DNA of 64,000 nucleotides from Sphingobium chungbukense (GCF_001005725.1 NZ_LBIC01000009.1:341300-405299), one strand, 5' to 3'; counted from the first letter of the stretch, positions 42,087 to 51,321 are shown. The notes: generated by a model from the letters alone, not told the origin. Translations and numbers: made by a program.

Positions 42087-43243
42087 TGCATGGCAAGGGC
42101 CCCTCGACTGTGCCGGTGCTGATCGTCGGCGGCGGGCCGGCCGGCGCGGCGGCCGCGATCACGCTCGCGCGCGGGGGCGTGGAGGCGTATCTGGTCGATC
42201 GGCATGCCGGGCCGCATGACGGCGTCTGCGGTGGCTTTCTGGGTTGGGATGCGCTGGCGGAGTTGCGGGATCTGGGCGTGGATGCCTTCGCCTTGGGCGC
42301 GCGGCCGGTGGGGTATCTGCGGCTGTTTGCCGGTGGGCATCGTGTCGAATTCGCGCTTCCCTATCGTGCGGCAGGTCTGTCGCGCCGGGTGCTGGATGAG
42401 GCACTGATCGGGTTGGCGGGGAAGGCCGGGGCGGTTCTCCTGCGCGGCAGGACGGTGCGCGCGGCCGATCCGGTTCGCCGGTCCATCCGCTTCGACGATG
42501 GTGAAGAATGGAGCGGCGCGGCCTTGTTGCTGGCGACCGGCAAGCATGAGTTGAGGGGTCTTGCGCGCGACCTTCACGGGCGCAAGGAAACCCCTTCCGC
42601 CGGGCTTCGGGCACAATTGCCGGTCGATGCGAGCCGTTCGCGTGATCTGGCCGGTACGATCGAACTGCATCTGTTCGACCGGGGCTATGCGGGGCTGCTG
42701 TTGCAGGAGGACGGCACGACCAATTTGTGCCTTGCCGTCGCGCACGAACGCTTGGCAGCGGGCGTGGTGGGGTTGATGAAGGAGATCATGGTGGAGGCGC
42801 CCCGTCTCGCCGAGCGGATGAAGGGTGCAATCCCGCCGCATTTCGATGCGATCGCCGGTGTGCCCTATGGCTGGCGAACGGGCACGACGTCTCCCGGCAT
42901 CTTTCGTATCGGGGACCAGGGTGCGGTGATCGCCTCGCTGGCGGGCGACGGCATCGCCATGGCGCTGAACAGCGGCGTGAGCGCGGCGCAGGCTTTGCTC
43001 GATCACGGGCCGGAAGCGGCGGCCGACTGGCAAAGGCGGATGCATCGCCGGAATTTTCGTCCGGTGGCCGTGGCGGAGGCTCTGCGCCATGGCGCGAAGG
43101 GGACTGTGGGCCGCGACGTGCTGATGCGGTTGCTGCGCTGGATGCCGGCGCTGGGCGTGCAGGCCGCGCAGCTTACCCGCATATCCGCTCGACGCACAGG
43201 CGGAAGGAAAAGCGGCGCACGATCCGCACCTGGTCCAGGCTGA
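42083..43243 (+). CDS. FAD-dependent oxidoreductase (geranylgeranyl-reductase/hydroxylase type)
   Basis: 386 residues. FAD motif VLIVGGGPAGAAAAITLAR; GVCGGFLGWDAL replaces the usual cysteine-containing loop of GGR-type enzymes; GDQGAVIASLAGDGIAMAL is the second FAD contact. Likely hydroxylates or reduces the polyketide made by the coupled upstream gene (ATGA overlap). The last ~23 codons overlap the convergent methyltransferase gene in antisense, giving an Arg/Gly-rich tail; the core is complete before the overlap. Confidence 0.85.
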   Translation: MMHGKGPSTVPVLIVGGGPAGAAAAITLARGGVEAYLVDRHAGPHDGVCGGFLGWDALAELRDLGVDAFALGARPVGYLRLFAGGHRVEFALPYRAAGLSRRVLDEALIGLAGKAGAVLLRGRTVRAADPVRRSIRFDDGEEWSGAALLLATGKHELRGLARDLHGRKETPSAGLRAQLPVDASRSRDLAGTIELHLFDRGYAGLLLQEDGTTNLCLAVAHERLAAGVVGLMKEIMVEAPRLAERMKGAIPPHFDAIAGVPYGWRTGTTSPGIFRIGDQGAVIASLAGDGIAMALNSGVSAAQALLDHGPEAAADWQRRMHRRNFRPVAVAEALRHGAKGTVGRDVLMRLLRWMPALGVQAAQLTRISARRTGGRKSGARSAPGPG

Positions 43244-43871
43244 TGCCCGCTTGCGGCAACAATACCGCCCAGTCGCCGGCGCGGAAGGCGCGGGCGATGG
43301 AGAGCTGGCCATCCTCACGCACGATCCGATGGACGCGCAGCAGCCGTGCGAGCAGCGGGAAGCCCCAATGAGCGAAACCATGCCGATGCAGGTCGCAGAT
43401 CAGCCAGCCCATGCGCGCGTTCGCCTCCATATGGTGCAGGAAGGTCATCAGTTGCGCGTCCGTCATGTGATGCGTCACCTGACTGGAGATGATGAAATCG
43501 AACCGCTCCGGCTGGTCGAGATAGTCCCCGGCGCGATAGTCGATCCGAAGGTCCGGTGGGGTCGCATGGCGGGCCGCGGCGAGGCTCTTCTCATTGAGGT
43601 CGACCCCGATCAGTTCGGCCTCGATCCCGCGCTTTCTGGCCCAGCGGGCGACGGCGCGGAGGATGTCGCCATCGCCGAAACCCACGTCGAGCAGGCGAAA
43701 TCGCCGGGCCGAACCGACGGCGCGGTTGAGAAAGGCGATGGTCGGCCATGCGGTGAACGTCCAGCGGTTGACCCTGGCGAGGTCGTGCAGCACGCGCTCA
43801 TAGACGGCCGGGTCGAGGTCCGGCGCATCCATCTGTTCTGCCTGTCGGGACCGGATCGAAAGGTCGGCCAT
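43173..43871 (-). CDS. SAM-dependent methyltransferase of the type III PKS cluster
   Basis: 232 residues, class I fold: motif I LLDVGFGDGDILRAVA near 60, acidic GVDLNEKSL, and FDFIISSQVTHHMTD. Resembles the small methyltransferases that accompany bacterial type III PKS/FAD pairs, so O- or C-methylation of the resorcinol or pyrone is likely. It converges on and overlaps the FAD gene by 71 bp, an unusual arrangement because partner genes normally run the same way. Confidence 0.85.
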   Translation of the reverse strand: MADLSIRSRQAEQMDAPDLDPAVYERVLHDLARVNRWTFTAWPTIAFLNRAVGSARRFRLLDVGFGDGDILRAVARWARKRGIEAELIGVDLNEKSLAAARHATPPDLRIDYRAGDYLDQPERFDFIISSQVTHHMTDAQLMTFLHHMEANARMGWLICDLHRHGFAHWGFPLLARLLRVHRIVREDGQLSIARAFRAGDWAVLLPQAGISLDQVRIVRRFSFRLCVERICG

Positions 43872-43930
43872 GATACCCTCTCTTCTACCCTTTCCTCATA
43901 GCATATTCCGCTACGCGAAGAGGTGATGCC

Positions 43931-44332
43931 ATGGGATATTTTTCCGCATTTCTGTTTCTTGTCGCCGGGACGCCGATGCCGGGCGTCGAGGGCTTTTGGT
44001 TGACCGACGACCGAAAGGGCGTGGTGCAGATCGCGCCCTGCGGCGAGCATATTTGCGGGCGGATCGTGCGCGTGCTGGACAAAGGACCCGGCGTACCCGC
44101 CACCGACATCAACAATCCCGATCCGCACTTGCGTGGGCAGCCGATCGTGGGTCTCCTCACCCTGTCGGGTTTCAATCGGGACGGCGCGGTCTGGAAGGGC
44201 GGGCGAGCCTATGATCCCCAATCGGGACGGAGCTATCGCGCGACATTGGGGCTCAATCCGGACGGGTCGCTCAAGGTGACGGGGTGCGTGCTTTTCATCT
44301 GCCAATCGCGGCGCTGGACGCGGGCACGCTAA
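43931..44332 (+). CDS. DUF2147-type exported protein
   Basis: 133 residues: signal-like N-terminus, then a lipocalin-like DUF2147 domain (GVEGFWLTDDRKGVVQI, CGEHICGRIV, DKGPGVPATDINNPDP, WKGGRAYDPQSGRSYRATLG, GCVLFICQSRRW). DUF2147 proteins are periplasmic and uncharacterised; binding of a hydrophobic molecule is conceivable. Divergent from the PKS-associated methyltransferase and overlapping the next minus-strand gene by 4 nt at the 3' end. Confidence 0.85.
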   Translation: MGYFSAFLFLVAGTPMPGVEGFWLTDDRKGVVQIAPCGEHICGRIVRVLDKGPGVPATDINNPDPHLRGQPIVGLLTLSGFNRDGAVWKGGRAYDPQSGRSYRATLGLNPDGSLKVTGCVLFICQSRRWTRAR

Positions 44333-45168
44333 GCTTTGACCCAGACGAAGATGCCATAACGCATCGCCCCTGTACGCAGCGCGAGGATCAGGCGCGGCAG
44401 GCTGAGGATGAAGTCGCGATTGCGGATGCCGGGACTGAGCGCCAGTCGCCGCAGGTCGGCGTCGCTGAACAGGCTTCGGGCGAAGCGCCGCAGGCAGATC
44501 GTCCAGGTACGGCGAACGCGGATGCTGGCATCCTCATAATCGAGCAAGGCAAGGCCGGCATCGGTGGCGAGCTTTTCATAATCGGCGCGACTGCCCATGC
44601 TCGGAAGCCGTCCCTCACGGCAAATGGGTTCGAGTAGATGCCGGATTTCCCATGGGCGAAGCTTTTCGCCCTCCAGCCAGGCGCAGACGACCAGCCGCCC
44701 GCCCGGACGCAATATGCGGGCCGCTTCGCGGAAGAAACGCGGCTTGTCGACCATATGTTCGGAGCTTTCGATCGCATAGGCACTGTCGAAGCTCGCTCCG
44801 GGCAGGTCGTTGTGCAGCCAGTCTCGCCGAAGGCAGGTGAAATGCGGGGATGGGCGGGCGTTGGCGATCTTTTCTTGCGCGGCGGAGAGGGTCAGGCCGA
44901 CAATGGCGACATCATGCCGGGCCGCGATGCGAATGGCAGTGGCGCCGTAGCCGCACCCTATGTCGCACAGCGTCTGGCCGGGTGCCAGCGCCAGCCGCGC
45001 CTCGACTTGCGCGACCAGGGCGTCGGTCGCCTCTGCCGGACTTTCGCGGCCGGTTCGCCAATAACCATGATGCACATGCTCGCCCCAGATCCGCCGATAG
45101 GCAAGATCGAGTTCGTCATAATGCACCGCGACGGCCGCCGCGGTCTGGGGAACCTTCGGCACGATCAT
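44329..45168 (-). CDS. Class I methyltransferase (cyclopropane-synthase/tocopherol-MT-like)
   Basis: 279 residues: HYDELDLAYRRIWGEHVHHG entry typical of gamma-tocopherol/sarcosine-type methyltransferases, motif I CDIGCGYGATAIRIAA near 91, GLTLSAAQ, and AYAIESSEHMVDKPRFF. It could add a second methyl in the phenolic-lipid pathway. The Arg-rich C-terminal half (SIRVRRTWTICLRRFARSLF) suggests membrane association. Confidence 0.82.
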   Translation of the reverse strand: MIVPKVPQTAAAVAVHYDELDLAYRRIWGEHVHHGYWRTGRESPAEATDALVAQVEARLALAPGQTLCDIGCGYGATAIRIAARHDVAIVGLTLSAAQEKIANARPSPHFTCLRRDWLHNDLPGASFDSAYAIESSEHMVDKPRFFREAARILRPGGRLVVCAWLEGEKLRPWEIRHLLEPICREGRLPSMGSRADYEKLATDAGLALLDYEDASIRVRRTWTICLRRFARSLFSDADLRRLALSPGIRNRDFILSLPRLILALRTGAMRYGIFVWVKA

Positions 45169-45213
45169 GCGGATTGTATCTACCTGCGGGGGCTGTTCGG
45201 CAAGGCCGCCCGT

Positions 45214-46500
45214 TCAACCTGCCGCCGCCAGCAATTTGGCGCTGAGCGTGGGCCATTCCGCCATATCCCAGCCCTCGGGTGTCTCGCGTGTGATGATCTG
45301 GTCCGCGCCGAAGCAATGGGCGAGGTCGATATCTTCCGCCTTCAGGAAGCTGCGGTCGTTCAGTGAATAGAAGGGACGGACCACGGGCAGTGTCAGATCG
45401 TCCCTATTCTGTTCGACGACGATGGCAAGACGATGCGAACGCAGCCGCACCAGCGACCCGATGGGATAGATGCCCACGGCCTGTTGGAACGCATGGAAGA
45501 TTTCAGGATCGTAAAGCGTCTGCGCCTCGTCCAGCATCAACAGGGCACGGGAGGGGTCTTCGCCATGGCGGTGGATGCGGTTGGAGGTCATCGCGTCATA
45601 GGTGTCGCAGATCGCCGCCATGCGTGCGAACAGGCCGATCTCCTCACCCTTCAGGCCATGGGGATAGCCGCTGCCGTCCAGCCGTTCGTGATGATGCAGG
45701 CACACGTCCAGCACGGCATCGGGCATCTCCCCGCCCAGTGCCAGAAATTGATGCGCCAATGTGGTGTGGCTCTTCACCACCTCCCATTCCTCGGGGGTCA
45801 GCGGGCTGTCCTTGTCCCAGGTTTCCTGCGGCACATGGCCCATGCCCACGTCCATCAGCAATCCGGCAAGGCCGGCCTGCTGCACTTCCTCTGCCGAGAG
45901 GCGAAGCTGCTGGGCCAGGCTGATCATCAGCGCGCAAACCGACAATGCGTGGAGATAGAGATATTCGCTGCTGTTCTTGAGGCGCGTCACCGCCATGAAG
46001 GCATGGGGATTGCGCTGGATGGAGCTGGAAATCTCATCGATCATCGGCTCCAGCTTCTTGAGCTTGATGGCGTTGCCCAGGCGCGAATCGTCGAAAATCT
46101 TCTGCATCGCGCGTACCGACTTGCGGGCGAGGCGGTTGGCGTGGACCATTTCGGCCTTGGTCGACAGCCTTTCCTTCGATAGCGGATCGAAGGGACGGCT
46201 GGCCGGAGCGGGAGCAGCGCGCCGCGCGATGGTCGCGCCGGCCCGGCCGAAGGGACGGTCGCGCTGATCCAGGGTCGCCACGGCGCGCGGTGGCGGCGGC
46301 ATGTCCTTCGGCTTCACGTCCGCGCCGCGCGATATGTCGATCTGGACCCATTCGACCTTGCTGGCCTTCAGCGTCGCCAGCTGCTCGGCATCGTCCAGCA
46401 ATATCTTGCTCTTCCAGAAGGGATGGGAAAACCATGACCCTTCCAGCTTGTGGAGAAACATGCCCAGCTCGACATCCTGGGTACGGATTCTTTTCAACAT
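45214..46500 (-). CDS. HD-GYP-like c-di-GMP phosphodiesterase homologue with altered HD motif
   Basis: 428 residues: DUF3391-type N-terminus (about 1-110) and a C-terminal HD-GYP domain (about 170-400). HHHERLDGSGYP is intact, as is the first His (YLHALSV, His184). The metal-binding HD pair reads LLMDVGMG, so His is Met216 and the following GK Lys is Met220. Such variants may have reduced or no activity, or act as binding proteins. Start at 46500 avoids a Lys/Arg-rich upstream extension (to 46569) that runs into the intergenic repeat. Confidence 0.88.
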   Translation of the reverse strand: MLKRIRTQDVELGMFLHKLEGSWFSHPFWKSKILLDDAEQLATLKASKVEWVQIDISRGADVKPKDMPPPPRAVATLDQRDRPFGRAGATIARRAAPAPASRPFDPLSKERLSTKAEMVHANRLARKSVRAMQKIFDDSRLGNAIKLKKLEPMIDEISSSIQRNPHAFMAVTRLKNSSEYLYLHALSVCALMISLAQQLRLSAEEVQQAGLAGLLMDVGMGHVPQETWDKDSPLTPEEWEVVKSHTTLAHQFLALGGEMPDAVLDVCLHHHERLDGSGYPHGLKGEEIGLFARMAAICDTYDAMTSNRIHRHGEDPSRALLMLDEAQTLYDPEIFHAFQQAVGIYPIGSLVRLRSHRLAIVVEQNRDDLTLPVVRPFYSLNDRSFLKAEDIDLAHCFGADQIITRETPEGWDMAEWPTLSAKLLAAAG

Positions 46501-46548
46501 TGGTGCGCCCCGGCTAGAGCGCGCCGCGCGCCCTAGTTTTTTGATGTC

Positions 46549-46597
46549 GCATCGTTTTTTTTTGCGCAAAACCGGTTCCCGCTTTTGCGCACGATGC
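46549..46597. repeat. Palindromic intergenic repeat of an alphaproteobacterial type
   Basis: GCATCG/CGATGC (46549-46554 / 46592-46597) enclose TGCGCAAAA/TTTTGCGCA (46563-46571 / 46583-46591) around CCGGTTCCCGC, with a T9 run in the left arm. I recall this AAAACCGGTTCCC unit as widespread between genes in alphaproteobacteria. It lies downstream of the efflux operon and upstream of the HD-GYP gene. Confidence 0.75.
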
Positions 46598-46636
46598 CGT
46601 GGATCGCCATTTCGCCGGGAACGCCTTGCGAAAATG

Positions 46637-48085
46637 TTAACGCGGCCCTTCCCAACCGAGGCCGAGTGCCTTTTGCAGCGCGATATAGCCGGCCGTCATC
46701 GCGCTCGTGCCCTGGACGAGTGCCTGGCCGGCTGCGATGCTCTGGCGCTCTGCATCGAGAAGCTGGATGCGCGTCGCGGTGCCCGCTTCGAAACGCTGAC
46801 GCATCAGCGCAGCGCTGCGGTCCGCCGAACCCCTGGACCGGGCGGCGCTGGCGACGTTCAGCCGTTGGGCACCGAAGCGGGCAAGGGCGTCTTCGCTGTC
46901 GCGCAGGGCATTGAGGATGGACTGGCGATATTGGGCGGCGGCTTCGTCCTGCTTCCCCTCCGCCTGCTCCACGCGGGCGGCATTGCGGCCGAAATCGAGG
47001 AAGCTCCAGCTCAGGCGCGGCATGGCGATCGTAGCCAGCTTGCCGAAATCGAACAGATCTCCCGCCCGGGTGCCACCGATGCCGATCAGCCCCATGAAAC
47101 TGATGCTGGGAAAGCGTGCGGCCTGTGCGACGCCGATCTTCGCTGTGGCCGCGGCATATTGCCGCTCCGCCGAACGGACGTCCGGTCGCCGCTTGAGCAG
47201 GTCCGCCGGATCACCGACGGCAACATGGGAGGGGGGCAGGGGGACGGCTGCCGTCTCTCCCAGCATATCGTCGAGCGCGCCGGGCGCTTCCCCGGCCAAT
47301 GTGGCCAATGCGTTGAGATAGGCCTGGCGTTCGGCATTCAGCGGCAGGATGGCGGCCTCCGCCAGTTCCAGCTGATGGCGTTGCTGCTCCAGTTCAAGGG
47401 CGGAAGCGGTGCCCCGTTCCTGGCGCTGCTGGGTCAGGCGCAGCATTTCGCGCTGCCGGGCGGCGCTGTCCTGCGCCAGAGCCATGCGCTGCTGCCGGTC
47501 GCGCAGATCGACATAGGCCTGCGCGATTTCCGCGGTCAGACTGACCTGCGCGTCTGCGACATTGGCCTGCGCCGCGTCGAGTTGCGCCCGCGCCGCCTCC
47601 TCGCCGCGCCGCTTGCCGCCCCACAGGTCTGCTTCCCAACTGGCGTCGAAACCCAGATTGTAGAGGTTGAGCGACTGGCTGTCATTGCCGGACTGATCGC
47701 TCCCGCCGGAACTGTCACCGTTCGAACTGCCTAAATCGACCCCCGGCAGGGTTGCGTGGACATAGAGGGCGGAGGCATTGGCGCTGGGCAAGGCATTGGC
47801 CCGTTCCGAACGCAGGGATGCGCGAGCCTGCCTGACCCGCGCCTCGGCCACCGCAACGCCGGGATTGGCGGCGAGCGCGCGGGTTTCGAGCGCGTCCAGC
47901 ACAGGGTCGCCCAGGGTCGTCCACCACGCCGCGGCCGCGGGCGCTTGCGCGCTGACGCCTTCCGCTGTCCGGACGAACTGCGCTCCGGGGCTGACCGCCT
48001 TGGCGGTTTCCGGCCCACGATAGTCTGGTCCGGCGGTGCAGGCGGCAAGCGCGACAAGGGGAAGGGCGGACAGAAGGGAACGCAT
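46637..48085 (-). CDS. Outer-membrane factor lipoprotein (NodT/OprM family)
   Basis: 482 residues: lipobox LVALAACTAG (Cys near 16), two outer-membrane-efflux repeats with long coiled segments (ARVRQARASLRSERANALP, QRQERGTASALELEQQRHQL, AERQYAAATAKIGVAQAARF), and an insert rich in Ser/Gly/Asp/Asn near 120-135. Forms the outer-membrane channel of the tripartite pump with the two upstream genes (11-nt gap). Confidence 0.93.
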   Translation of the reverse strand: MRSLLSALPLVALAACTAGPDYRGPETAKAVSPGAQFVRTAEGVSAQAPAAAAWWTTLGDPVLDALETRALAANPGVAVAEARVRQARASLRSERANALPSANASALYVHATLPGVDLGSSNGDSSGGSDQSGNDSQSLNLYNLGFDASWEADLWGGKRRGEEAARAQLDAAQANVADAQVSLTAEIAQAYVDLRDRQQRMALAQDSAARQREMLRLTQQRQERGTASALELEQQRHQLELAEAAILPLNAERQAYLNALATLAGEAPGALDDMLGETAAVPLPPSHVAVGDPADLLKRRPDVRSAERQYAAATAKIGVAQAARFPSISFMGLIGIGGTRAGDLFDFGKLATIAMPRLSWSFLDFGRNAARVEQAEGKQDEAAAQYRQSILNALRDSEDALARFGAQRLNVASAARSRGSADRSAALMRQRFEAGTATRIQLLDAERQSIAAGQALVQGTSAMTAGYIALQKALGLGWEGPR

Positions 48086-48096
48086 GAAAGACAGCC

Positions 48097-49650
48097 TTAG
48101 TGCATGGCAATCGCTTGCCCCTTGGGCAAGGGACGCAGGAACAGGACCAGCGGTATGACGGCGATGATGCCGACCGCCAGCATCGTGAAAATATCATTGT
48201 AGGTCATGACCAGCGCCTCTCGCTGGATCGTGCCCGCCACCGTGCGCAGGGCCGCGTCATGGCTGCCCATCGCATGGCCGAGGCTGCCGATATAATCCTG
48301 AACCTGACCGCTGTTCGCGCTCAGGCTTTCCTCCATGCGGCGGCTGTGGAACCAGGTCCTTTGGTCCTGGATGGTGGCGATGCCCGCCAGCGCCAGCGAT
48401 CCGCCCAGGTTGCGGACCGCGTTGAAAAGGCCGGCGGCGTCGCCCGCATCCTCGCGGGGGACCGCGGCAATGGCGGCCTGGTTGAGGAAAAGGAAGCCGA
48501 ACACGCTGCCGACGCCGCGCAGCAGTTGCGATTCGATGAAATCATGGCCGACCGCCTGATTGGTCAGAACCGTGTCGATCCAGCAACTGGTCGCCATGAC
48601 CGTCAGGCCGAGGCCGACCGCGATCCGGATGTCGAGATGCCGGATCAGCAATGGCGTCAAGGGCATCAGCATCAGGCTGGGAATGCCCGACAGCAGGACG
48701 ATCCGGCCCGACTGCAACGCGTCATAGCCGGCGATGGCGGCCAGGAACTGGGGGATGACGAAGGCCGTGCCATAGAGCATCATGCCGATCACCAGCCCCA
48801 TGGCCGCCACCGCGCCGAATTGCCGATCCAGCAGCAGCTTCAGCCGGATGACCGGCCGTTTCGCGACCAACTGGCCAGCGAACAGCAGGATGAAGCCGAT
48901 CGCCGAGACGATCGACATCATGACGATTTCCCGGCTCTGGAACCATTGTTCGCGCTGCCCCTCCTCCAGGACGATGGTGAGGCCGCCGAGCCCAAGCGCC
49001 ATGCCGGCAATGCCCAGCCAGTCGGCCTGCCAGAATTCGCTGGGCTGCGGCTTTTGGGACGGCATCGTCACCAACAGCAGGGTGATCAATATGATGCCGA
49101 CCGGCAGGTTGAGGAAAAAGGCATAATGCCAACTGATATTTTCCGTCAGCCATCCGCCCACGAGCGGCCCCAGCACCGGGCCGAGGATCGCGGTGACGCC
49201 GAACAGCGCATTGCCGATCGGCTGCTGCGAACGGGGCAGGCGGGTGGCGATGATCGTCATCGCCGTGGGGATCAGCGCGCCGCCGGTAAAACCCTGGCCG
49301 ACACGTCCGATCACCATGGTCGTCAGGTCGTTCGCCACACCGCACAGCATGGAAAAGCCCGTGAACAGAAAGGCGGCGGCCAACAGCAGGGTCCGCAATC
49401 CCAACAGCCGTTCCAGCCAGGCCGCCAGGGGGATGATGATGATTTCCGCGACCAGATAGGATGTGGCGATCCAGGTTCCCTCCGTGCCGCTGGCGCCGAT
49501 TTCACCCTGGATCGTGGGCAGGGCTGAATTGACGATGGAAATATCCAGTGTCGCCATCATCGCGCCCAGGCTGCCCGCCGCGACTGCCAGCCATGCGGCG
49601 GCGTCGGCGCGTTCGGGCACCGGCGCGACCTGTGGAGCGGCGGTGGTCAT
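48097..49650 (-). CDS. DHA2-family MFS drug exporter (EmrB type)
   Basis: 517 residues, 14 membrane helices; motifs LDISIVNSALPTIQGEIGAS, GTWIATSYLVAEIIIIPLAA, motif C-like FGVTAILGPVLGPLVGGWL. Proton-driven export of hydrophobic drugs or uncouplers through the HlyD adaptor, whose stop overlaps this start by 4 nt. Confidence 0.94.
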   Translation of the reverse strand: MTTAAPQVAPVPERADAAAWLAVAAGSLGAMMATLDISIVNSALPTIQGEIGASGTEGTWIATSYLVAEIIIIPLAAWLERLLGLRTLLLAAAFLFTGFSMLCGVANDLTTMVIGRVGQGFTGGALIPTAMTIIATRLPRSQQPIGNALFGVTAILGPVLGPLVGGWLTENISWHYAFFLNLPVGIILITLLLVTMPSQKPQPSEFWQADWLGIAGMALGLGGLTIVLEEGQREQWFQSREIVMMSIVSAIGFILLFAGQLVAKRPVIRLKLLLDRQFGAVAAMGLVIGMMLYGTAFVIPQFLAAIAGYDALQSGRIVLLSGIPSLMLMPLTPLLIRHLDIRIAVGLGLTVMATSCWIDTVLTNQAVGHDFIESQLLRGVGSVFGFLFLNQAAIAAVPREDAGDAAGLFNAVRNLGGSLALAGIATIQDQRTWFHSRRMEESLSANSGQVQDYIGSLGHAMGSHDAALRTVAGTIQREALVMTYNDIFTMLAVGIIAVIPLVLFLRPLPKGQAIAMH

Positions 49651-50813
49651 TGGCCGGTCCGCGCGTTGTGCCGCTCCTGCTCCCGGCGGATCTGTGCGGT
49701 GGCGTCCTTGGCCGAGCGCGTGTCCACCGACACCTCGACCGACATGCCGGGAACCAGCAGCTTGCGGGTTTCGGGGCCTGCGCTGACAGCGATCCGAACG
49801 GGGATGCGCTGGACGATCTTGGTGAAGTTGCCGGTGGCGTTTTGCGGCGGCAGAACCGAAAATTGGGCGCCGGTGCCGGGCGCGATACTCGCCACCCGGC
49901 CGGGCAGTTCCATGCCCGGCAACGCGTCCACTTCGATTTTCACTGGTTGGCCGACGCGCATCAGGCCCATTTGCGTTTCCTTGAAATTCGCCTCAACATA
50001 AAGGCTGGCCTTGGGGACCAGCGTCATCAGGCGGGTCGCTGCCTGCACGAACTGACCTTGCCGCACGCTCCTGTCACCGATCCGGCCATCGGCGGCGGCA
50101 CGCAATATGGTTGCCTCCACATCGGTATTGGCGGCGGACAGTTGGGCGCGGGCGGCCTCACCCTGTGCCTGCGCCTGCCGGACCTGTGCTTCCAGCGTGG
50201 CGACCCGCTTTTGCGCGCTGGTCAGCGTCGCCTGCGCGGCGGCGGCCCTGGACCGAGCCTGCGTAGCCTGATTTTGCAGCTCGGACAGGTGTTCGCGGGT
50301 TTCCGCGCCGCTGGCCGCCAGCGGACGATAACGTTCCACCTGGCTGGCCGCAAAGGCGGCATTGGCATTGGAGGCGTTCAACTCCGCCGCTGCCTGGACG
50401 ATGGCGGCGCGCTGCTCTGCAATCTGGGCGGTGACGCCGGCGGCGCTGGCCTTGGCGACGTCGATCTGCGCCAGCGACTGGGCTGCCTGCGCCCGGTAGT
50501 CGCGCGGGTCGATCTGGACCAGCGGCTGGCCCATCTTCACATCCTGGTTCTCGTCCACGAAAACGCGGTCGACATAGCCGGAAACCTTGGGCGCGACGGT
50601 GATCGAATCGGCCTGGATATAGGCGTCGTTGGTCGATTCCTGATATCGGCCGAAACTTTCGAAGCGGATGAACCACAACACGCCAACGACGATCAGAGCC
50701 AACCCCACCAGCAGCAGGATCAGGCGGGCGCGGGGGCTCTTGAGCGGAGAGAAGGGGCGCTGGCCCGAATCGTCGGCGGATGCGCAGGGGGAAACCATTG
50801 TCTCTGAATTCAT
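49647..50813 (-). CDS. HlyD-family membrane-fusion protein (EmrA type)
   Basis: 388 residues: one membrane helix (RLILLLVGLALIVVGVLWF), biotinyl-lipoyl half (PKVSGYVDRVFVDENQDVKM), long Ala-rich coiled-coil hairpin (about 110-210), beta-barrel (EANFKETQMGLMRVGQPVKI) and SVLPPQNATGNFTKIVQRIP, the EmrA signature. First gene of the efflux operon, 77 bp from the divergent marR start with a palindrome between. Confidence 0.94.
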   Translation of the reverse strand: MNSETMVSPCASADDSGQRPFSPLKSPRARLILLLVGLALIVVGVLWFIRFESFGRYQESTNDAYIQADSITVAPKVSGYVDRVFVDENQDVKMGQPLVQIDPRDYRAQAAQSLAQIDVAKASAAGVTAQIAEQRAAIVQAAAELNASNANAAFAASQVERYRPLAASGAETREHLSELQNQATQARSRAAAAQATLTSAQKRVATLEAQVRQAQAQGEAARAQLSAANTDVEATILRAAADGRIGDRSVRQGQFVQAATRLMTLVPKASLYVEANFKETQMGLMRVGQPVKIEVDALPGMELPGRVASIAPGTGAQFSVLPPQNATGNFTKIVQRIPVRIAVSAGPETRKLLVPGMSVEVSVDTRSAKDATAQIRREQERHNARTGQ

Positions 50814-50857
50814 GAAGGAACCCGTTAATTGATCCTGGCCCTATGCTCGCTCTTGCA

Positions 50858-50871
50858 GTATTGTGCAATAC
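50858..50871. promoter_or_regulatory. MarR-type operator
   Basis: GTATTG-TG-CAATAC, perfect 6-bp arms, in the 76-bp divergent region between the HlyD gene and marR, ending 18 nt before the marR ATG. Suited to repression of both directions. Confidence 0.7.
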
Positions 50872-50889
50872 CATTTATTGAGGGCCCTC

Positions 50890-51321
50890 ATGAATGTCTC
50901 CGACGAAGAACTGCTGACGGACTTGTTCCGCACCATCGCGTTGATGCGCAAATCTTTCGACCGGGCGATGACGGAGCAGGGCGCGTCGCTGGCCCAGACG
51001 AAGGTGCTGATGTGCATCAAGGCTCGGTCGGGAAATGCGCGGGCCGTCGACATAGCCGAAATCATGGGCGTGGCGCCGCGAACCGCGACGGAGGCGCTTG
51101 ACGGTCTGGAACGCGATGGGTTGATCAGGCGGATCCCGGACAAGGAGGACAGGCGGGTCAAACGGCTGACCCTCACACCCGCCGGAGAAGCCGCGGTCGC
51201 CGTGGCGGAACCTTTGCGTCGCCAACTCATGACGAAGCTATTGGCTAATCTGAACCCGTCGGAGCGGCTGAATTTCCATGCTGCGCTGCAAAAATTACTG
51301 GAAGGGCTGGCGGACGCCTGA
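50890..51321 (+). CDS. MarR-family regulator of the efflux operon
   Basis: 143 residues: winged helix (LAQTKVLMCIKARSGNARAV, DIAEIMGVAPRTATEALDGL, RIPDKEDRRVKRLTLTPAG with the wing D-x-R-R). ATG 50890 has GAGGG upstream; an upstream in-frame TTG lies inside the operator palindrome and is rejected. Divergent from the pump genes; presumably relieved by a pump substrate. Confidence 0.93.
   Translation: MNVSDEELLTDLFRTIALMRKSFDRAMTEQGASLAQTKVLMCIKARSGNARAVDIAEIMGVAPRTATEALDGLERDGLIRRIPDKEDRRVKRLTLTPAGEAAVAVAEPLRRQLMTKLLANLNPSERLNFHAALQKLLEGLADA

Noticed and set aside
46500..46569. N-terminal extension of the HD-GYP-like protein
   Set aside because: The extension is Lys/Arg-rich and is translated from the intergenic palindromic repeat; ATG 46500 matches the usual DUF3391 start.
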